Shown here one piece after another: positions 1 to 12,809 of a DNA stretch of 64,000 nt; within the stretch, counting starts at the first letter, position 1, and the number at the start of each line of letters is the position of its first letter. This DNA is from Diprion similis (taxonomy: Eukaryota > Arthropoda > Insecta > Hymenoptera > Diprionidae). The translations under genes were made by a program, and so were the position numbers. The notes beneath the pieces are model-generated. The model was not told where the DNA came from and did no database searches. It was given only the letters and a program-made list of their open reading frames with translations. The stretch spans positions 18,024,501-18,088,500 of the forward strand of contig NC_060114.1 of NCBI RefSeq assembly GCF_021155765.1, read 5' to 3'.

Positions 1-444
1 GTTTCCGGGGTCTGCGGTGGCGAATGCCGGGATGTGGACTTGATACGAGCTAACTGTGCTCTTCTCGCATGCTCTGAACAGTACCTGAAAAGCGAGGCAA
101 CATACGGATGTTCACAAGAAGAAGTCATCATTCTCTCATATAACGACGCTAAAATTTTCGACTTGAAATTCAAATTGAGTAAACATTTGTTGCTCCACTT
201 ACGCAAGATCTCTTCGATCACCCTTCAAAGCCGGGTTCTGGCACTTACGGCCGTTACTGTTATACACAAAACTGCATTGTTTGTAAGGGGCAGAACTGTC
301 TTCTAAAATGTGTTTGGTGCAATAGGCGTAACCCTCAAGGCTCTGCTGTTTACATTCGTAGGATCCGTAAGAACAGTTTTGTCTTTCAGATGAGCTCTTT
401 CCAGGTCCAATTCGGGATGCAGTCGCGTTTGGTACGCGAAACAT
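1..444 (-). CDS. KANSL2: KANSL2-like NSL/INO80-associated zinc-finger protein, 5' part (partial, runs off left edge)
   Basis: Two coding exons are visible on the minus strand. Exon 1 is 444-203, with ATG at 444-442 and donor GTAAGT at 202-197. Exon 2 runs from 84 to the window edge, with acceptor TTTTCAG just above 84, and the split Ala codon joins in frame. The protein shows a C3Hc3H-type zinc-binding pattern: Cys24, Cys31, Cys42, His45, then Cys57, Cys68 and, after the splice, Cys83 and His86. Landmark strings are CTKHILED and YKQCSF, followed by YCSEHARR. KANSL2 is a subunit of the nuclear NSL histone H4 acetyltransferase complex; INO80D has a related domain. The SEHARR string after the zinc ligands favours KANSL2 over INO80D. 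The rest of the gene lies outside the window. An upstream in-frame TTG at 501 is not a credible start. The gene is divergent from Cyclin T. Confidence 0.82.
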
Positions 445-2142
445 TGCTTCTGGAAATAACGGTGGCTTTAAAAAATTAATTTTAAAACTGGATAACCTCA
501 AAACTTGAGACTTGAGTTCGATTCAGTGTAATTGGTTCAGAGAAATTTTTGTTCAACAGTGAAATGCAGTGACATTAGGAAAAAGACGTACTTTTGGGCA
601 TTGTGAGAAATGGTAAAAGAGTGCGATTTTGCTAAACTTGCTGATGGTCAAACTCCATCGGTTCGAATTCTCGGGTTTTTGGTAGATCGCTAGATTTGGG
701 GAAGCATTCTTTTCAACAAATTTCACAATTCGTTCGTTTCGATATTTTTTCCAACGGATTGCGCGTCGCATTTATCCCTGAACACTGTCGAAAGCTGAAT
801 GACGCTAGTCGCTGTTCATCCAGATTCAAATTCGCCGCCATTAATATCGACCATATGATAATGGCGGCGTTGTATCGATATCACGACACGAAATGCATGT
901 GCATTCATGTTGTATTTAAAAAATTTTACGTTATTTATGAATTTGGGAACATCGGGAGAATTTTGAGGAGATGAACAGTTTTATTGGATGGTAGAAATCA
1001 ATTCGACGACTTCGGATGGAATTTTTGGGTCAAGTAACGCGATTGAGAGGCGTCGACACCGGATCCGATTAGCAAGCTTGCTGTCGCCATTTTGTTATCG
1101 TCGAGATCACTGCGACAGAAGGTTCGCTGCGTACGTATGTACGGTACATACAACGTGTCGAATGTAGTATGTAAATTCCGAAAAAAAACGAGGAAAAAAC
1201 ATTAAAACAATGATATCGTCATTCGGTGATGATTGAACGGAGTCGGCTCGGTTGGTACTCGATTTAACGAGGAGCAACGCTCGGCGTGAAGCTGAAATAC
1301 TCACATCGAACGGAGTCCCACCGCTGCGATACTGTCGACGAAGTTACAGCGAAAGAAAACCTTTCCTCGAGGCTCAGCAACGGCCCGTCAACAGTTTTGC
1401 CACAGTTTATACACACGGATGATAACGATGCGACAATAATAACATGCCAGACACATCGGAGACGACGTCCTAACCAACGATCCTCCACCCTCGTCGAATC
1501 GCGAAAGCACGCAGCCGACTGAGGGTCCGTTACATAACGGGTATGATCGTTGATGATCAACAACAGGCCAGGAAGACGGCGAGGACCTCGATCAGGAGAT
1601 AAATAGCCTCAAAGGAGTAGGAGAGGACCAATACGACAAGGTTAGGTTAAGTGCTTCCGATACGATACAGGAGCAAATTGCGTCTCGAAAGCTTCGGGCA
1701 TAGAGTATTGGAACTATATAGATCGTGGCCTCTTTCCGATAAAATTGCTCACTGTTTGCTGTCGCCGTATTGGTACTGAAATCCGCCGTCGCGTGGCGCT
1801 AGTATCGAGGAAAGGATGACCATGAGTCTGGAGTAAATGCCGAGAGTCACCCGTTGCGTTGTGGAAAATTTGTCAAAAATTGATCATCAACTTGGAGAAT
1901 ATACGGAGTAAATGTGGGATTAAAATTAAAGGCGTTAATTGCTTTTCGGTGACGCTTTAAGACGATCTTGGAATTGCGGTTTTGAAACTCCTTTCTTACG
2001 GTGTTGTCTACTTCCGGTTTCCGTGACGTGAAGATATCTCCTGTTGGGTGGCGGCCGTGATCGCAACCTCGGGAACCTTGAACAACGTGAAGTGCGAAGC
2101 CGAGCCTGGGTTTCTGCGTATACGCCAGAAGTGTACATATAA
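445..2142. promoter_or_regulatory. Divergent intergenic region between KANSL2-like gene and Cyclin T
   Basis: This 1.7 kb separates the two divergent start codons and presumably holds both 5' UTRs and a shared promoter. A perfect DRE-type octamer TATCGATA lies at 873-880, an element known from insect housekeeping promoters. Just upstream is a perfect 11-bp inverted repeat (833-843 and 859-869, 15-bp spacer). Its arms contain the GCCAT core recognised by YY1/Pho-type factors in opposite orientations. A further GCCAT lies near 1086-1090. No convincing open reading frame was found. The transcription start sites cannot be placed from sequence alone. Confidence 0.5.
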
Positions 2143-5100
2143 ATGGCGGCTGACGAAAAATGGTACTTTACGAAGGAACAACTAGCAACAACCCCGAGCA
2201 GAAGATGCGGTTTCGACGCAGATAAAGAGCTAAGTTATCGTCAGCAGGCAGCGAATTTCATACAAGACATGGGACAACGGCTTGCTGTGTATCCTTTTTT
2301 AACTCTCGCCATTTACCTATCTAGAACGACGCACGCGACGTTTCCGAGAATCCAGCGTGCCGCCTTATATCATCGTCTATTGCGTCGTCTCCTCGCTGTG
2401 CAAAGGCCCTTTTCATTTCCCCGGTTTTCCTTGTCCTCCTCTTCCCGTTTCCTGGGCCCTTCAGGCGTTTGGCGTTCCAAACGAGTGCGTGCCAAAACTT
2501 GGGAAAGTTCAATGAGTTCATCCCCCTGAGTAGTCGAGTCACTGCCGGAGTAAAAATAAGGCAAAGCTCTGTAAACACTGGGATTATCGTGTTCTATAGT
2601 TTAAATTTATCAAACCAGTGATCAAACACCTGTGGAATTACACTCTATGCTTTATTAATGCTTATCTATTCGCCAAGCTTTAACCTTCTCTGTTTTGTTT
2701 TGACGTCAAACTAGCTACCTTTGTGTCGCAGGTGTTACCTAAGACCGCTGTTATTTCCAAGGCTGGTTCTTGAAACGCTTCGTTGTTCGAGAAACTTATC
2801 AAAAAGGTCTGTAATTTACTCTGTGAAAAGTCTTATTTTTCCTACGGTTTACAACGAATTCGTGCGTTCTTGAAAAAAAAAATTTCTAGAATTAGGTACA
2901 TCTTAGCCGATCGTTAGATAATTTTGAAATTATCACATTGTCAACAATTATTTTATGATTTCCTATCCCATAATATTTTTGTTTTAAAAAACAACCGTTA
3001 ATCCTTCTCTGTGTTTCTTACGTAAGTACGACGTGCTTTAACAACAGTATAACGAATAAGCTGTACTCTTTCCGTTGAAATCCACGATACATGTTTATTA
3101 TTTACAATGAGGATAAAGTTTTAGTATTTTAGATACTCTTCAACAAGTTTCCTTACCCTTAGCATTGTTTTTGTTCTCTACAACTACGTAGCTAGATTGA
3201 AGTTTCACCTGTGAAAGTCTTGTGTTTCACATATTTGATCATTTTCGTTCTCTAATTTTTTTATCCCATAACTTTGTCAACGTTGTTTGGTACCTATCGT
3301 AATTTTTAACACCTCATATCCTGATTGCTATATGTTTTGCAACGGTTTAGATAAGCCACCTCGTTATATTCTACACAATTGTTATCGATATTCTCTGCAT
3401 AGCGCAGGTAAAAATTTTTATGAAATTTGAGAAACAGTTTTCCTTAACCCAACAACTCGCATATGGGATTGCGACAAACAGATCACAGCTATGCATAAAT
3501 ACGGCAATAGTCTACATGCATCGGTTCTACGTGTTCCATTCGCTGGCGCAGTTCCACAGGAACGCGATAGCGGCGGCAGCCTTATTTTTGGCAGCCAAGG
3601 TGGAAGAGCAGCCACGGAAATTGGAAGTCGTCATAAAGGTTGCCTACTTCTGCCTCCACAGGGAGCAGCCCGCTCTGGACACAAAGTCGGAAGTTAGTAA
3701 TTAATCGCCTCACGTTCTGCGCCGACCATTGTAAATACCGCTAGTTGAAACAATACATTTCTTATTGCAGCAATACCTCGAACAGGCCCAGGATCTAGTT
3801 TTCAATGAGAATGTGCTGCTCCAGACCCTTGGATTCGATGTTGCCATCGATCATCCGCACACACATGTCGTCAGGTGCTGCCATTTAGTCAAAGGTAACT
3901 TTTTTCAAATTTTGCCAAACTTGGCAGACTAATTACTTGCACATCGTAATTTACCTATAAAGCATTTTCTAAATTATTACAATACCACTTTCAGCGAGCA
4001 AGGACTTGGCGCAGACTTCCTACTTCATGGCATCAAACAGGTGGCTAATGATTTATTCGTACTTTACCTCGATATAAGACGAATACAAATTATCTTCTCG
4101 CAATAAGGCCTCTTGGGCAGCGGCGCAACGGCGCAACATTCTGACCTCCGTTTTATCGTTCATTTATGATTAGAGATTTGATTCTTTGAACAATTTTTAA
4201 ATTTCATATTGATTCTATATCAGTAACAAGGAGTGACAGATTAGTTGCAGCTGGAAATGATGCTACGACTGATCAATTGATCAATACTATGTGCTACGGT
4301 AACGCGTATTTCACAATTCCACTCAATAACACCTATTCATATTTCAATTTCAATGTCGACAGTATTATTTGGGGAAGGAACGTTGCGTTGCGGTCGCGTT
4401 TATGTCTGATTCTAAAGAAACACTTATGCCCAAAGCGAAGCCCGGTCGCGCTAATTTCGTAAGCTAAGTTGACGATGCGGATTAAACAAGTCGAAGGTAA
4501 ATTGAAAAAATTTAATTAAAAAATAATTACACACTGTCGACCCCTGTTCATCCACCAAACTCTTTTTGAATCCATTCAAATTTAGTTTTCAGTCCGCCGC
4601 ACATAATTCCATCCAAAAATCGCTTTGAGCTTCGAGCTTTTCACCCTTGAAGCTGTAGGTTTTTCCAAAGAAACCTTAGCAAAACCAAACCTGCCCTGTA
4701 CACCAATCTCTTCACATCGGCTATCATTACGTCCAGTTAGAATTGAGTCTTAAACAGTCTAGACCCATGAAAGACTAACAAACGTCAAGTCCTGACAAAG
4801 TGACTGCTTTGGACTGTTTGCATTTTTTCTTTTAATTTTTATGATTTACCAATCGTAGAATAGTTGATATAGTGACAGTCCTTCTACGCCATATTCATCC
4901 AGTAGAATCGCAGAAAAAACTTCGAGGTTTCTGTTGAGCAACATTGCCAAAGAATTTATCCTCCAGTTATAATCCATTTGACTAAAACGTCCGTTTTCCT
5001 TTGCTTTCAGTTTGCACCTGACCACAATGTGTCTCCAGTATAAGCCAACAGTCGTTGCTTGCTTTTGCATTCATCTCGCCTGCAAATGGTCCAATTGGGA

Positions 5101-8100
5101 GGTAAAGGTCAAACACCTTTCTGCGTTTTAATAAATGTTTTTCGATTTTTCAGTTGCCACTGTAAATTTATCTTTATCTAAACGCTTCTTAACGCCGCAT
5201 TCACTCAGAATTATTCCATCGCAGATACCACAAAGCAACGAAGGAAAACATTGGTTTTGGTACGTCGACAGGTCGGTAACATCTGAACTGCTTCAGCAAT
5301 TGACTGCGGAGTTTCTTCACATATTCGACAAATGTCCGTCGAGGCTCAAAAAGAAAATCATGAGCATATCTGCGAACCAAAGTCCAAACATGAGCCATCC
5401 TAGCTTGCCGAGTTCACCTTACGTGAGTATCCCACCGCGCGATCAAGCATTCATGTTTGAAATAGTCAAACAGCATCAACAATGCGCATCACTCCTCCAA
5501 AATTGAAATTTTGTCCCCATGTTTATCCTACGTATATTGTGTTTTAATATATTCATTATTTATTTTCTCAGGATATGGAGGCCCGCAAAATTCAGTCCCC
5601 AGTCTCCGCCCTGGACGGAGGACCGACTTTTCAGTTGAACAGAACACATCACGTGGAGCGTTCGGATGACAAGAAAACTGCTTCGTCCTCGGGAAGACCG
5701 CCGGTCGATTACCGAGAGCATAGAGAAAAGAAGGAACGAGAACGTTTGGAACGTGAAAAGGCTGCCGCCGCGGCTCAGGGCCACTCCCATCATCACAAGC
5801 CAGTTCCATCCGGTGCTCAGATTATGGGAAAACACTCTGTACCCCAGACGGGTCAAAAACCACACGCGCATCACAATCACCACCACCTCAAGCCGGGCGC
5901 TCAGCTTCCAGCACCACAGTATCCGCCATCCTCGAGGCATTCCGGTTACGGTCAAACCCAGAGAGAATCTGGCCGCGATCCAGCGCGGCAAAGAATGCCC
6001 AGGGAGTATAATTCGAGCAGCGGAACAAGCGGAGGAACAGTTTTTACTCATGGAGGACACGGCGTACCTGTTTCCGAAAATTCCGGGGGCTCTGCTATGA
6101 TCGACCCGGTCTTGGGAAGAAATGAGCAGGGAATTACCGGCGAAACCCCCTCGCAGGATAAACAGGGAAGTAACAATAGCCACAGCGTTCCTCATGCGGT
6201 TCACCATTCGACTGACAACAAACACCTTCAGCCTGGTGGCAACGAGAAACGACAGTATGACCCAGCGAGACACAAGCCGCCCGATCACAGAAAAGAGGAA
6301 TCGCAAAAACTGTACGGCAAATACGCCGGGGAAGGTTCCAGGGTCGATAGACAGAGGAAACAGCCGGATATATTGGAACAGAGGTGCGAGGAGGTGAGGA
6401 AGCTGATCGAAAAACCTTTGCCGTTGTCTTTGACGACTCCGAAAGTCAAGGAAGAGTATCCTGCAAATATGAGTACCAAGCAATCACACCATCACGGCAA
6501 ACTGCAAAGCAATGCCGTCATTGTTTTGAATCAGATGAAAGGGCAAGCATTTGGAGGGCGGGAAAAATCACCCGGAAATCCTGCGCCGGCGGCCCAACAG
6601 ATGCTCGCTAAATCGAAGCCCATGCAGGGACAGTATTCCGGTCATCATGGCGTGGCACAGATCATGAAGGACGCCGTCCGAAACGGAAACGCTGGATCAA
6701 CGGGATCGACGGCAGCGCCAATGCCCCTCAATATTGACGATATTAAAACTGAGAAAAAACCAAGGCCTGAGGAATTGGAACGAATTACCGCGGCTTATAT
6801 GTCGACTCACCAAACACCACCCGGATCTAAACACCGATCGCTATTCAGCCCTGAGAAATCAGTACCGAATGTCAGAGAGTCGTCGAGTCATTCCCAGAGA
6901 GCAAAACCTAAGCAGAAAACACCGCCGTCCGCTGCTAGGAACATAAAGCAGGAACCGATTAGTGTAAAACAAGAACCGATCGACCTCGTATCTCCTTTCG
7001 CCAGCCCTCCCGGAGCTCTGCATCATCCCGCCGATCATCCGGCTACGTCTTTCAAAAGAGGTGTCAACGAGCTCACTGCTATTTCTTCGTCGCAAAAGAG
7101 ACATAGAGCGTCGTCTGTGTGCGAGCCGGAACAACCGCCTAGGATTAAAATCGAGGACGCAGGTGGACTCGACGCTATGAAAAGCCTTGGAAGGATCCCA
7201 GAACTGATACAGCCTATTAGAGACAACTCAACTCCGTCGAACGGTAAGAGTGCCTCTGTTGCGAGTGATTTGAAGCCTCCAGAACTGATAAAACCCTTCG
7301 AGCCGGAACCGCAGAGCACCGCTAACGCGACGAATACGTCCTCCCTGATGACCCAAGGCTCTGCCATGATTCAGCAGCCGCTCTCCAATGGGTATGATCC
7401 GTCCAGATTGATCCGGCAAGATCTTAACGAGAAGCGGGAACTCGAGAACCTCGAATGTCTGTCACCGTTGAAGTCCGCGCGAAGCATAAGCGCTCTGCTT
7501 CAAGAAAATACAGTACCGCCGATACCCTCCATGCTTCAACAGCAAATGCAGCAGCAGCAGCAATTACAGCAGCAGCAGCAGCAGTCGATCGAGGCTCCAT
7601 CGATCGAAAGGATTTCCGAAGCGCCTGCGGGAGCCTCTGCAACGGTGCAAAGTGCTCAAGTACCCGTAACGCAACCTGTCGCAACAGCACCAGAAGAGAA
7701 AAGGTCCGAGCATCATAAAAGTGAAAAAAAGAAGAAGAAAGAAAAGCACAAACACAAGGACAAGGACAAGGGCAAAGAGGAGCGGAAACACAAGCACAAA
7801 CATAAAGATCGCGAAAAGGAGAAACACCACAGGGACAAAGACAGGAGCGGTGAAGATCCGTCGACGAATCCTCCCACTTCCGGCTCGACGACCATACCCA
7901 TTAAAATCACCATACCGAAAGATAAGATAAACCTCGGAGGCGGTGGGGATGCCAGTTTGACGCACACACCCTCCGAAGGCTCCAGCCTTAAGATAAAGAT
8001 ACCAAAGGAGCGTCTTAAGGGGGGAGAAAATACCGGGGGCGGTGAACCTCAGGTCCAGGCGCCCCTCAAAATTAAGATACGGACGGGACCCGGGATTGGG

Positions 8101-8883
8101 AATAATAGCAACGAGGGGAGGAAAAGAGAACGCGATTCTGATGTTGCTAGTCCAACGACAGGCGGTGCGCCGCCATCCAAGAAACACTCACAGGCCGTGA
8201 TGAGCGGCCCGACGATGATCCTCAACGCCGGAAACTACCAGCAGCAGCAGCGTCAGCAGGGACTCGGCGAAAGGCAGCAAAATGGCCGGCACTACACGGG
8301 CGGAAACACTGCCGGAAACAATAAGGTACGTGGAGGCGGGAGGGGCGGACGACAGTTTCCGGCTCGCGGTCATCCGCCATACTTTCGACGGAACAACCCC
8401 CATCCGCGTCTCCCCCGTCAACTTCCGCCGCCACCCCTGATGCTCAACGCCAGGGGTGACTACCCGCCACCCCTTAATTCTTCGACATCGACTTCTTTGT
8501 CGTCGTCCGCATCGTCGTCGTCCTCTCTCATCGCGGCAAACTCTTTGTCGTCCTCCTCTTCCTCGTCCTCCTTCTATTTTCCTGGTTATCAACATCACCA
8601 GCCGACCGCCATCTACACTCACTCTGGATATGTATCTTATGACCCTAACTGTGTTTATATGCATCAGTATCATCCTCAGTTTCCCATTTATCCTATTCAT
8701 CATCCTACAACGGGAAATATTATTCTCACCGGAGAAGGTACTGCCATTGATACGTCCGTTCCGCCACCCTCCATAACTCTCAGTCATCACGATCAAGGCA
8801 GTGGTGCTCCTCCACCTCCTCTTCCTGATGGCCCACCACCCGAAAGTTCCCCTCCGCCACCACCACCACCACCTCCAGAGTAA
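2143..8883 (+). CDS. CycT: Cyclin T (P-TEFb cyclin subunit), read-through isoform
   Basis: Regulatory cyclin that binds CDK9 to form P-TEFb, which phosphorylates the RNA polymerase II tail and releases paused polymerase in the nucleus. Coding exons are 2143-2288, 3482-3692, 3771-3894, 3995-4040, 5011-5101, 5225-5422 and 5572-8883. All junctions are GT-AG and in phase, giving 1375 residues. The start is the ATG opening [14 protein letters not shown]. The two cyclin boxes span roughly residues 30-260, with landmarks SPSRR-like TPSRRCG, MHRFY (61-65), [30 protein letters not shown] and KWSNWE. The large last exon encodes a disordered tail: a His-rich stretch (about 343-378), poly-Gln (about 930-943), a Lys/His-rich block (about 988-1033), and LKIKI-type motifs (about 1045-1112) like those in vertebrate cyclin T. 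A Gly/Arg, Ser and poly-Pro tail follows, ending at TAA 8881-8883. An internal donor at 8326 gives an alternative end. Confidence 0.95.
8326..8331 (+). promoter_or_regulatory. CycT: Internal 5' splice site within Cyclin T terminal exon
   Basis: The coding sequence reads AAG followed by GTACGT, a near-perfect donor, and it falls exactly on a codon boundary after residue 1190. If used, it removes the Gly/Arg, Ser and poly-Pro tail and joins in phase 0 to the acceptor TTTCAG before 14611. If ignored, translation continues to the stop at 8883. Both readings look protein-like, so alternative splicing is inferred rather than a mis-annotated exon end. Confidence 0.7.
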
Positions 8884-9852
8884 TCGGAGCGATCGCAAAG
8901 CATGGCCACATTTTAAGAGTGTTCTTTGTTAGAAAAAAAGAAGTGCTTGTATCTGTCAATTTCAGATCGTTGGACGGTGTTAGTGGTTTTGAATTTTGGA
9001 ATTGATCAGGGATGTAAGGAATTTTGTTTGCGAACTATTCGTCTTGCAACATTTTGCATATTTATTTTAGCGACCGAGAAGTCAATTGGTCTATAAGTAT
9101 CAGGGAAACACGCATGGTTCTCGTAACGTGCAATTTATTATTTTTGGTTCTTGGCATCTTATAGATCACATTTTTTGACTTCACCTTGCGACAATTTTAA
9201 TTTGTACCTGCGGGTTTACGGCTCGAAAGACTGGTAATTTTATTTACCATTTCTTAAAGAACTTTTCTTAATTAAATTTATTCATATCCTGAATCTTTCC
9301 AATTTTGTGTACTTTTTGTCGCATTGGCTATTTCAGAATTCACAATGATTTGCTCAAATACTAGAGGAAGGTCACATTAGTTACTTTCATTGATTTAACT
9401 AAAATTCAGTGTTCAAAATTGATATTTGTCAGCAAAATCGATTCTTGAATTTTTCTGAATTTCTTCCTATTCACCTTTATGACAATAAGAAATATTTTAG
9501 GCAAATAGTCATTTTATATCCGAAATTTCTGTGTTAAATTTTTTCTATATATTTTTTTACAATTAAGGTCAGATAAAGTCATTGAACAGAGAGCTTGATG
9601 TTGAACATCGTCAGTTCAACTGAGTATCTGGATCGTTTTGTTAAATTAATATTGTTGACGGTAAACGGAGTAAGATTATTATTCACCTGTCTAGATTATA
9701 CCTAATCAATTAGGCTCATTTTGAAAATGACACTCAATATTATAGTAGATATAACTGCGCAGTGCTCAAGTTAAAACTAACTTTCACTCAAGTATATAGT
9801 AATCAAATAATTGATTTATTTTTTACACACGCATATATACATGCGTGCATGT

Positions 9853-10376
9853 TAGGGTGGTTCTTAAAACACTTATTTGTGAATTTCGACTGTCTCACTC
9901 CCAAAGTCGGCTCCAAATAATCCGAAAATGAATCTTTAATTTTTTCAGATTTTTATCCGAACTGTAACCCATGTCGCTAGAGAGTTGATTTCCCCATTTA
10001 AGCCTTCTCAAGGAAACAATATGGAACAAACAGATTTCGATCAATTTTCATGTAGGGGGATTCCCTAGGTTGCTGATTCCAAATTTGAACTCGGAATTGC
10101 CGAATTTAAAATGGCTATACCAATATGGCGAACAAACTTCCCAACAGTTACTTGATGTTGCCATATTGGGTGCGTTACGTTGGACTTCGAGTCCAAATTC
10201 TTAATCAAAATCCGTTCGGCAGATTTACTGCTCCCTTAAAAAGGGTTAAGGTAAATATCTGGAAAAATTAGAGAATTATTTTTTAATCATTTAGAGCCGA
10301 TTCGGCGCGGGCAGGGGGGGGGGGGGGGGAGGGGTGACATTCGAAATTCAAAAAAGATTTTTCTTAGAATCACTCA
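9853..10376. mobile_element. Foldback (MITE-like) element with degenerate terminal inverted repeats
   Basis: The left arm begins about GGTGGTTCTTAAAACAC and continues through GAATTTCGACTGTCTCACTC, GTCGGCTCCAAAT and TTTTTTCAGATTT. The reverse complement of the right end (about 10245-10376) shows the same order of blocks: GTGATTCTAAG, GAATTTCGAATGTCACCCCTC, ATCGGCTCTAAAT and TTTTTCCAGATAT. A second, inner inverted pair, CCAATATGGC and GCCATATTGG, lies at about 10120-10170. Arms are about 100 bp and clearly diverged, and there is no open frame, so this is a non-autonomous relic. The target duplication was not resolved. Confidence 0.5.
10314..10334 (+). repeat. G16 homopolymer followed by AGGGG
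   Basis: A run of 16 G residues (10314-10329), one A, then GGGG. It lies inside the right arm of the foldback element. A tract like this can form a G-quadruplex and is also prone to sequencing-length error. Confidence 0.8.
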
Positions 10377-11609
10377 TGTGTATATATATAGAATTGTTTA
10401 GTTAGAGTTGGGTGACCGAAAAATTTCGCATAGCTTGAAATTAAAAAATGAATGGGAAATAGAAACATACTCTAAATCATCGGTTTATTTGAAACGAAAT
10501 GATGTAGGTAAATTTTGAATAAACTTCGCGTAAAATGCCGTTGAATAGCCCAACAAGAGTAATTTTTCCCCCCATGTTTATGCGACAAAGCCGAGTCGTC
10601 GATATAAATGCCTGTGGACATAGTAATAATTCCAAACTGAAATCTTCAGAGTTGTTACGTATATGTTCATTGTAGGATAGGAATTAAAGTAGCAGGGCTA
10701 AAGGACGATATGTATTTTGATTATTAATACCGATCGCCCTCAGCTAAACAGCGTCGTAGGTGTTTAGTTTCTCGTCATATTCGAAATCTAGATAGCATAT
10801 TCTGTTTTATTTTTTATTTCATGTTATATTATAGCATTTTATACAGATTGACTAACCAAGCCTGTTATGTTGATTAACGTGCAATCGAACGTTGTATGTA
10901 GTATTAGTTGTGGTTCTGGTGTTTTTTTCTTTTACCTTTTCTTTTTTCAACCTGTTTGTATAATTTTTCTATCTTCCTTCCTGTCCAATCGAGAAACTGA
11001 CCATGTGATAACTTTGCATCGATTCTACTAATGTGTCTATTGCGTCACAATTACTTAACTTTGCTGTTACATTTGTGTTCTTATTATTCAGCAAGATAGA
11101 GACAAGAAATGCGTAAACCAGTCAATGGATACACACACACCCACACAATTATACCTTACAATTAGTTTAACACTGTCTATTTTAGGCACACTAAATTTTA
11201 GAATCATGTTATCGCCTAGCGTCGATTAGCTGCATATTTATTACATTGTACTCTGCATTACTGTTATTATTATATATTATTAGAAAACACATTTTGAGTT
11301 GTGTTTGTCAATATTGATATAGTGATGCATAAAATGCACGGTGGTTACTGGGGTATACGTAGTAAGAACAAAAAAAGAAAACCAATTATAGTCATTTATT
11401 TGTTATAAAATTTGTAAATAATTTTATTCACAGTACGCTGAAACGGCAGCGCTAAAATTTTGTTTCGACAAATATAAAAATGCGTACCTATGATTGTTTT
11501 TGGTATACAATGATATTCGGAGCGTTTCGATTGGCTTGAGAAGAACAAAAACAATGCAACATAATTTTTATTTCTAAATATTTTCTATATCTTCCCCATT
11601 CATTTTTTT

Positions 11610-11612
<3 letters not shown>

Positions 11613-11643
<31 letters not shown>
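11613..11643 (+). repeat. Poly(T) tract, 31 bases
   Basis: Uninterrupted T run in the Cyclin T 3' region. It could be the 5' end of a minus-strand poly(A) retroposon, but no adjoining retroposon body was recognised. Confidence 0.8.
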
Positions 11644-11649
<6 letters not shown>

Positions 11650-12778
11650 CAAATTTATATTACAAATTTGATTATTAAATGATCTCTGGTATAATTGTCA
11701 GCTACGAAGAAAACTTTTTTTCTCTTCTTTCGTTCTTCCTTTCATTTATAATCATATTTCGCAAATGATATAAGTTTCCTACTATGAGGCGCGCTTTTGA
11801 TAATCATCCTTGTATTCCTTTACAGTTCTCTCCCAGTTCTATATATATCCTTGTGCGTCTTAGGAAAGTTTCGTTTCAGCATTTCGAACAAAAATTATCT
11901 CATATTATTGAATCGAGTAGAGAACTACGAAACGTAGAAGCTGTGCAACAAAGCTTGTTTAGTAACTTTATTTTGTACACTTAGTCATGTAGTCGTAGTA
12001 GTAGTAGTTGTAGTCATAGTTGTAAGTTGTAGACATAGTTTTTCGACTGTGGTATCAGTAGTTGATTCATAGAAACGTAATATGCTGAACAATGATAACT
12101 ACTTGAAATTCGGATTTTTTCAATTTTTCTCACATACTTTTCTAATTAAAAGAGCTAACGAGATGAAATATAACGCAATTATTTGTTTATTCGTTTTCGT
12201 TCTCACTTGACGTCGGACGTAAAAACTAGACACATATTATAACAAAATTGTTCGGCACATAGATACATCAATATTCAATCTCTACAATCGTTTTTGTTCG
12301 TTACCTTTATATTTTTGTTGTGTTGTATCAAAACGGCGATCAAAAATTAATATCGGTAATATGCATTGATGTATGCTTGTGAAAACGTAAAATTTAAAGC
12401 CTATTACATATACATTTGTGTATGCGAAAGTAATCGATCATTGCTTAGCTTCGCATTTTAATGAGAAAGTATAGCGTACGCACGACTGACAATAAATTTA
12501 TGATGATCGAGTCTTGTGCGTGTCGGTAAAGTAATTTCTTGATAACAATAATAATTGTTCTCATTATTATTATTATCATTATCATCATTATTATTATTAT
12601 TATTAATACTATTATTATTATTATTATTCTGAATACGATATGAAATATTAATATACAAATAGATTTTTTTCTGTATAGACACGTAGCGTTAAGAGAATAT
12701 GTATATATATTTCTATATACTATATACAAAAGAAGGACAAAATAATTGCTAAGGTTTCTGTAACGTTTGAAGAAAAAC

Positions 12779-12779
<1 letters not shown>

Positions 12780-12807
<28 letters not shown>
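12780..12807 (+). repeat. Poly(A) tract in the duplicated unit
   Basis: A run of roughly 28 A residues at 12779-12807, repeated with the same length at the equivalent position of the second copy (about 23337-23365). The equal length in both copies bears on how recent, or how artefactual, the duplication is. Confidence 0.75.

Positions 12808-12809
<2 letters not shown>

Larger units (their letters stand above)
8884..12301 (+). other. Cyclin T 3' UTR / alternative intron, repeat-containing
   Basis: No coding gene was found here. It is the 3' untranslated region of the read-through Cyclin T isoform and the intron of the spliced isoform. It contains a foldback element (9853-10376), a 16-base G run at 10314-10329, a 31-base T run at 11613-11643 and several short A/T tracts. 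The only listed open frame of size (near 11784-11984) shows no recognisable protein. Confidence 0.6.

Noticed and set aside
1620..1650. GGTTAGGTTA as an interstitial TTAGG telomere repeat
   Set aside because: Only two units are present, which is expected by chance.
5560..8898. Long minus-strand open frames opposite Cyclin T exon 7 (307, 207 and 236 codons)
   Set aside because: They are shadows of the GC-rich low-complexity coding exon on the plus strand, with no recognisable domains and unlikely starts.
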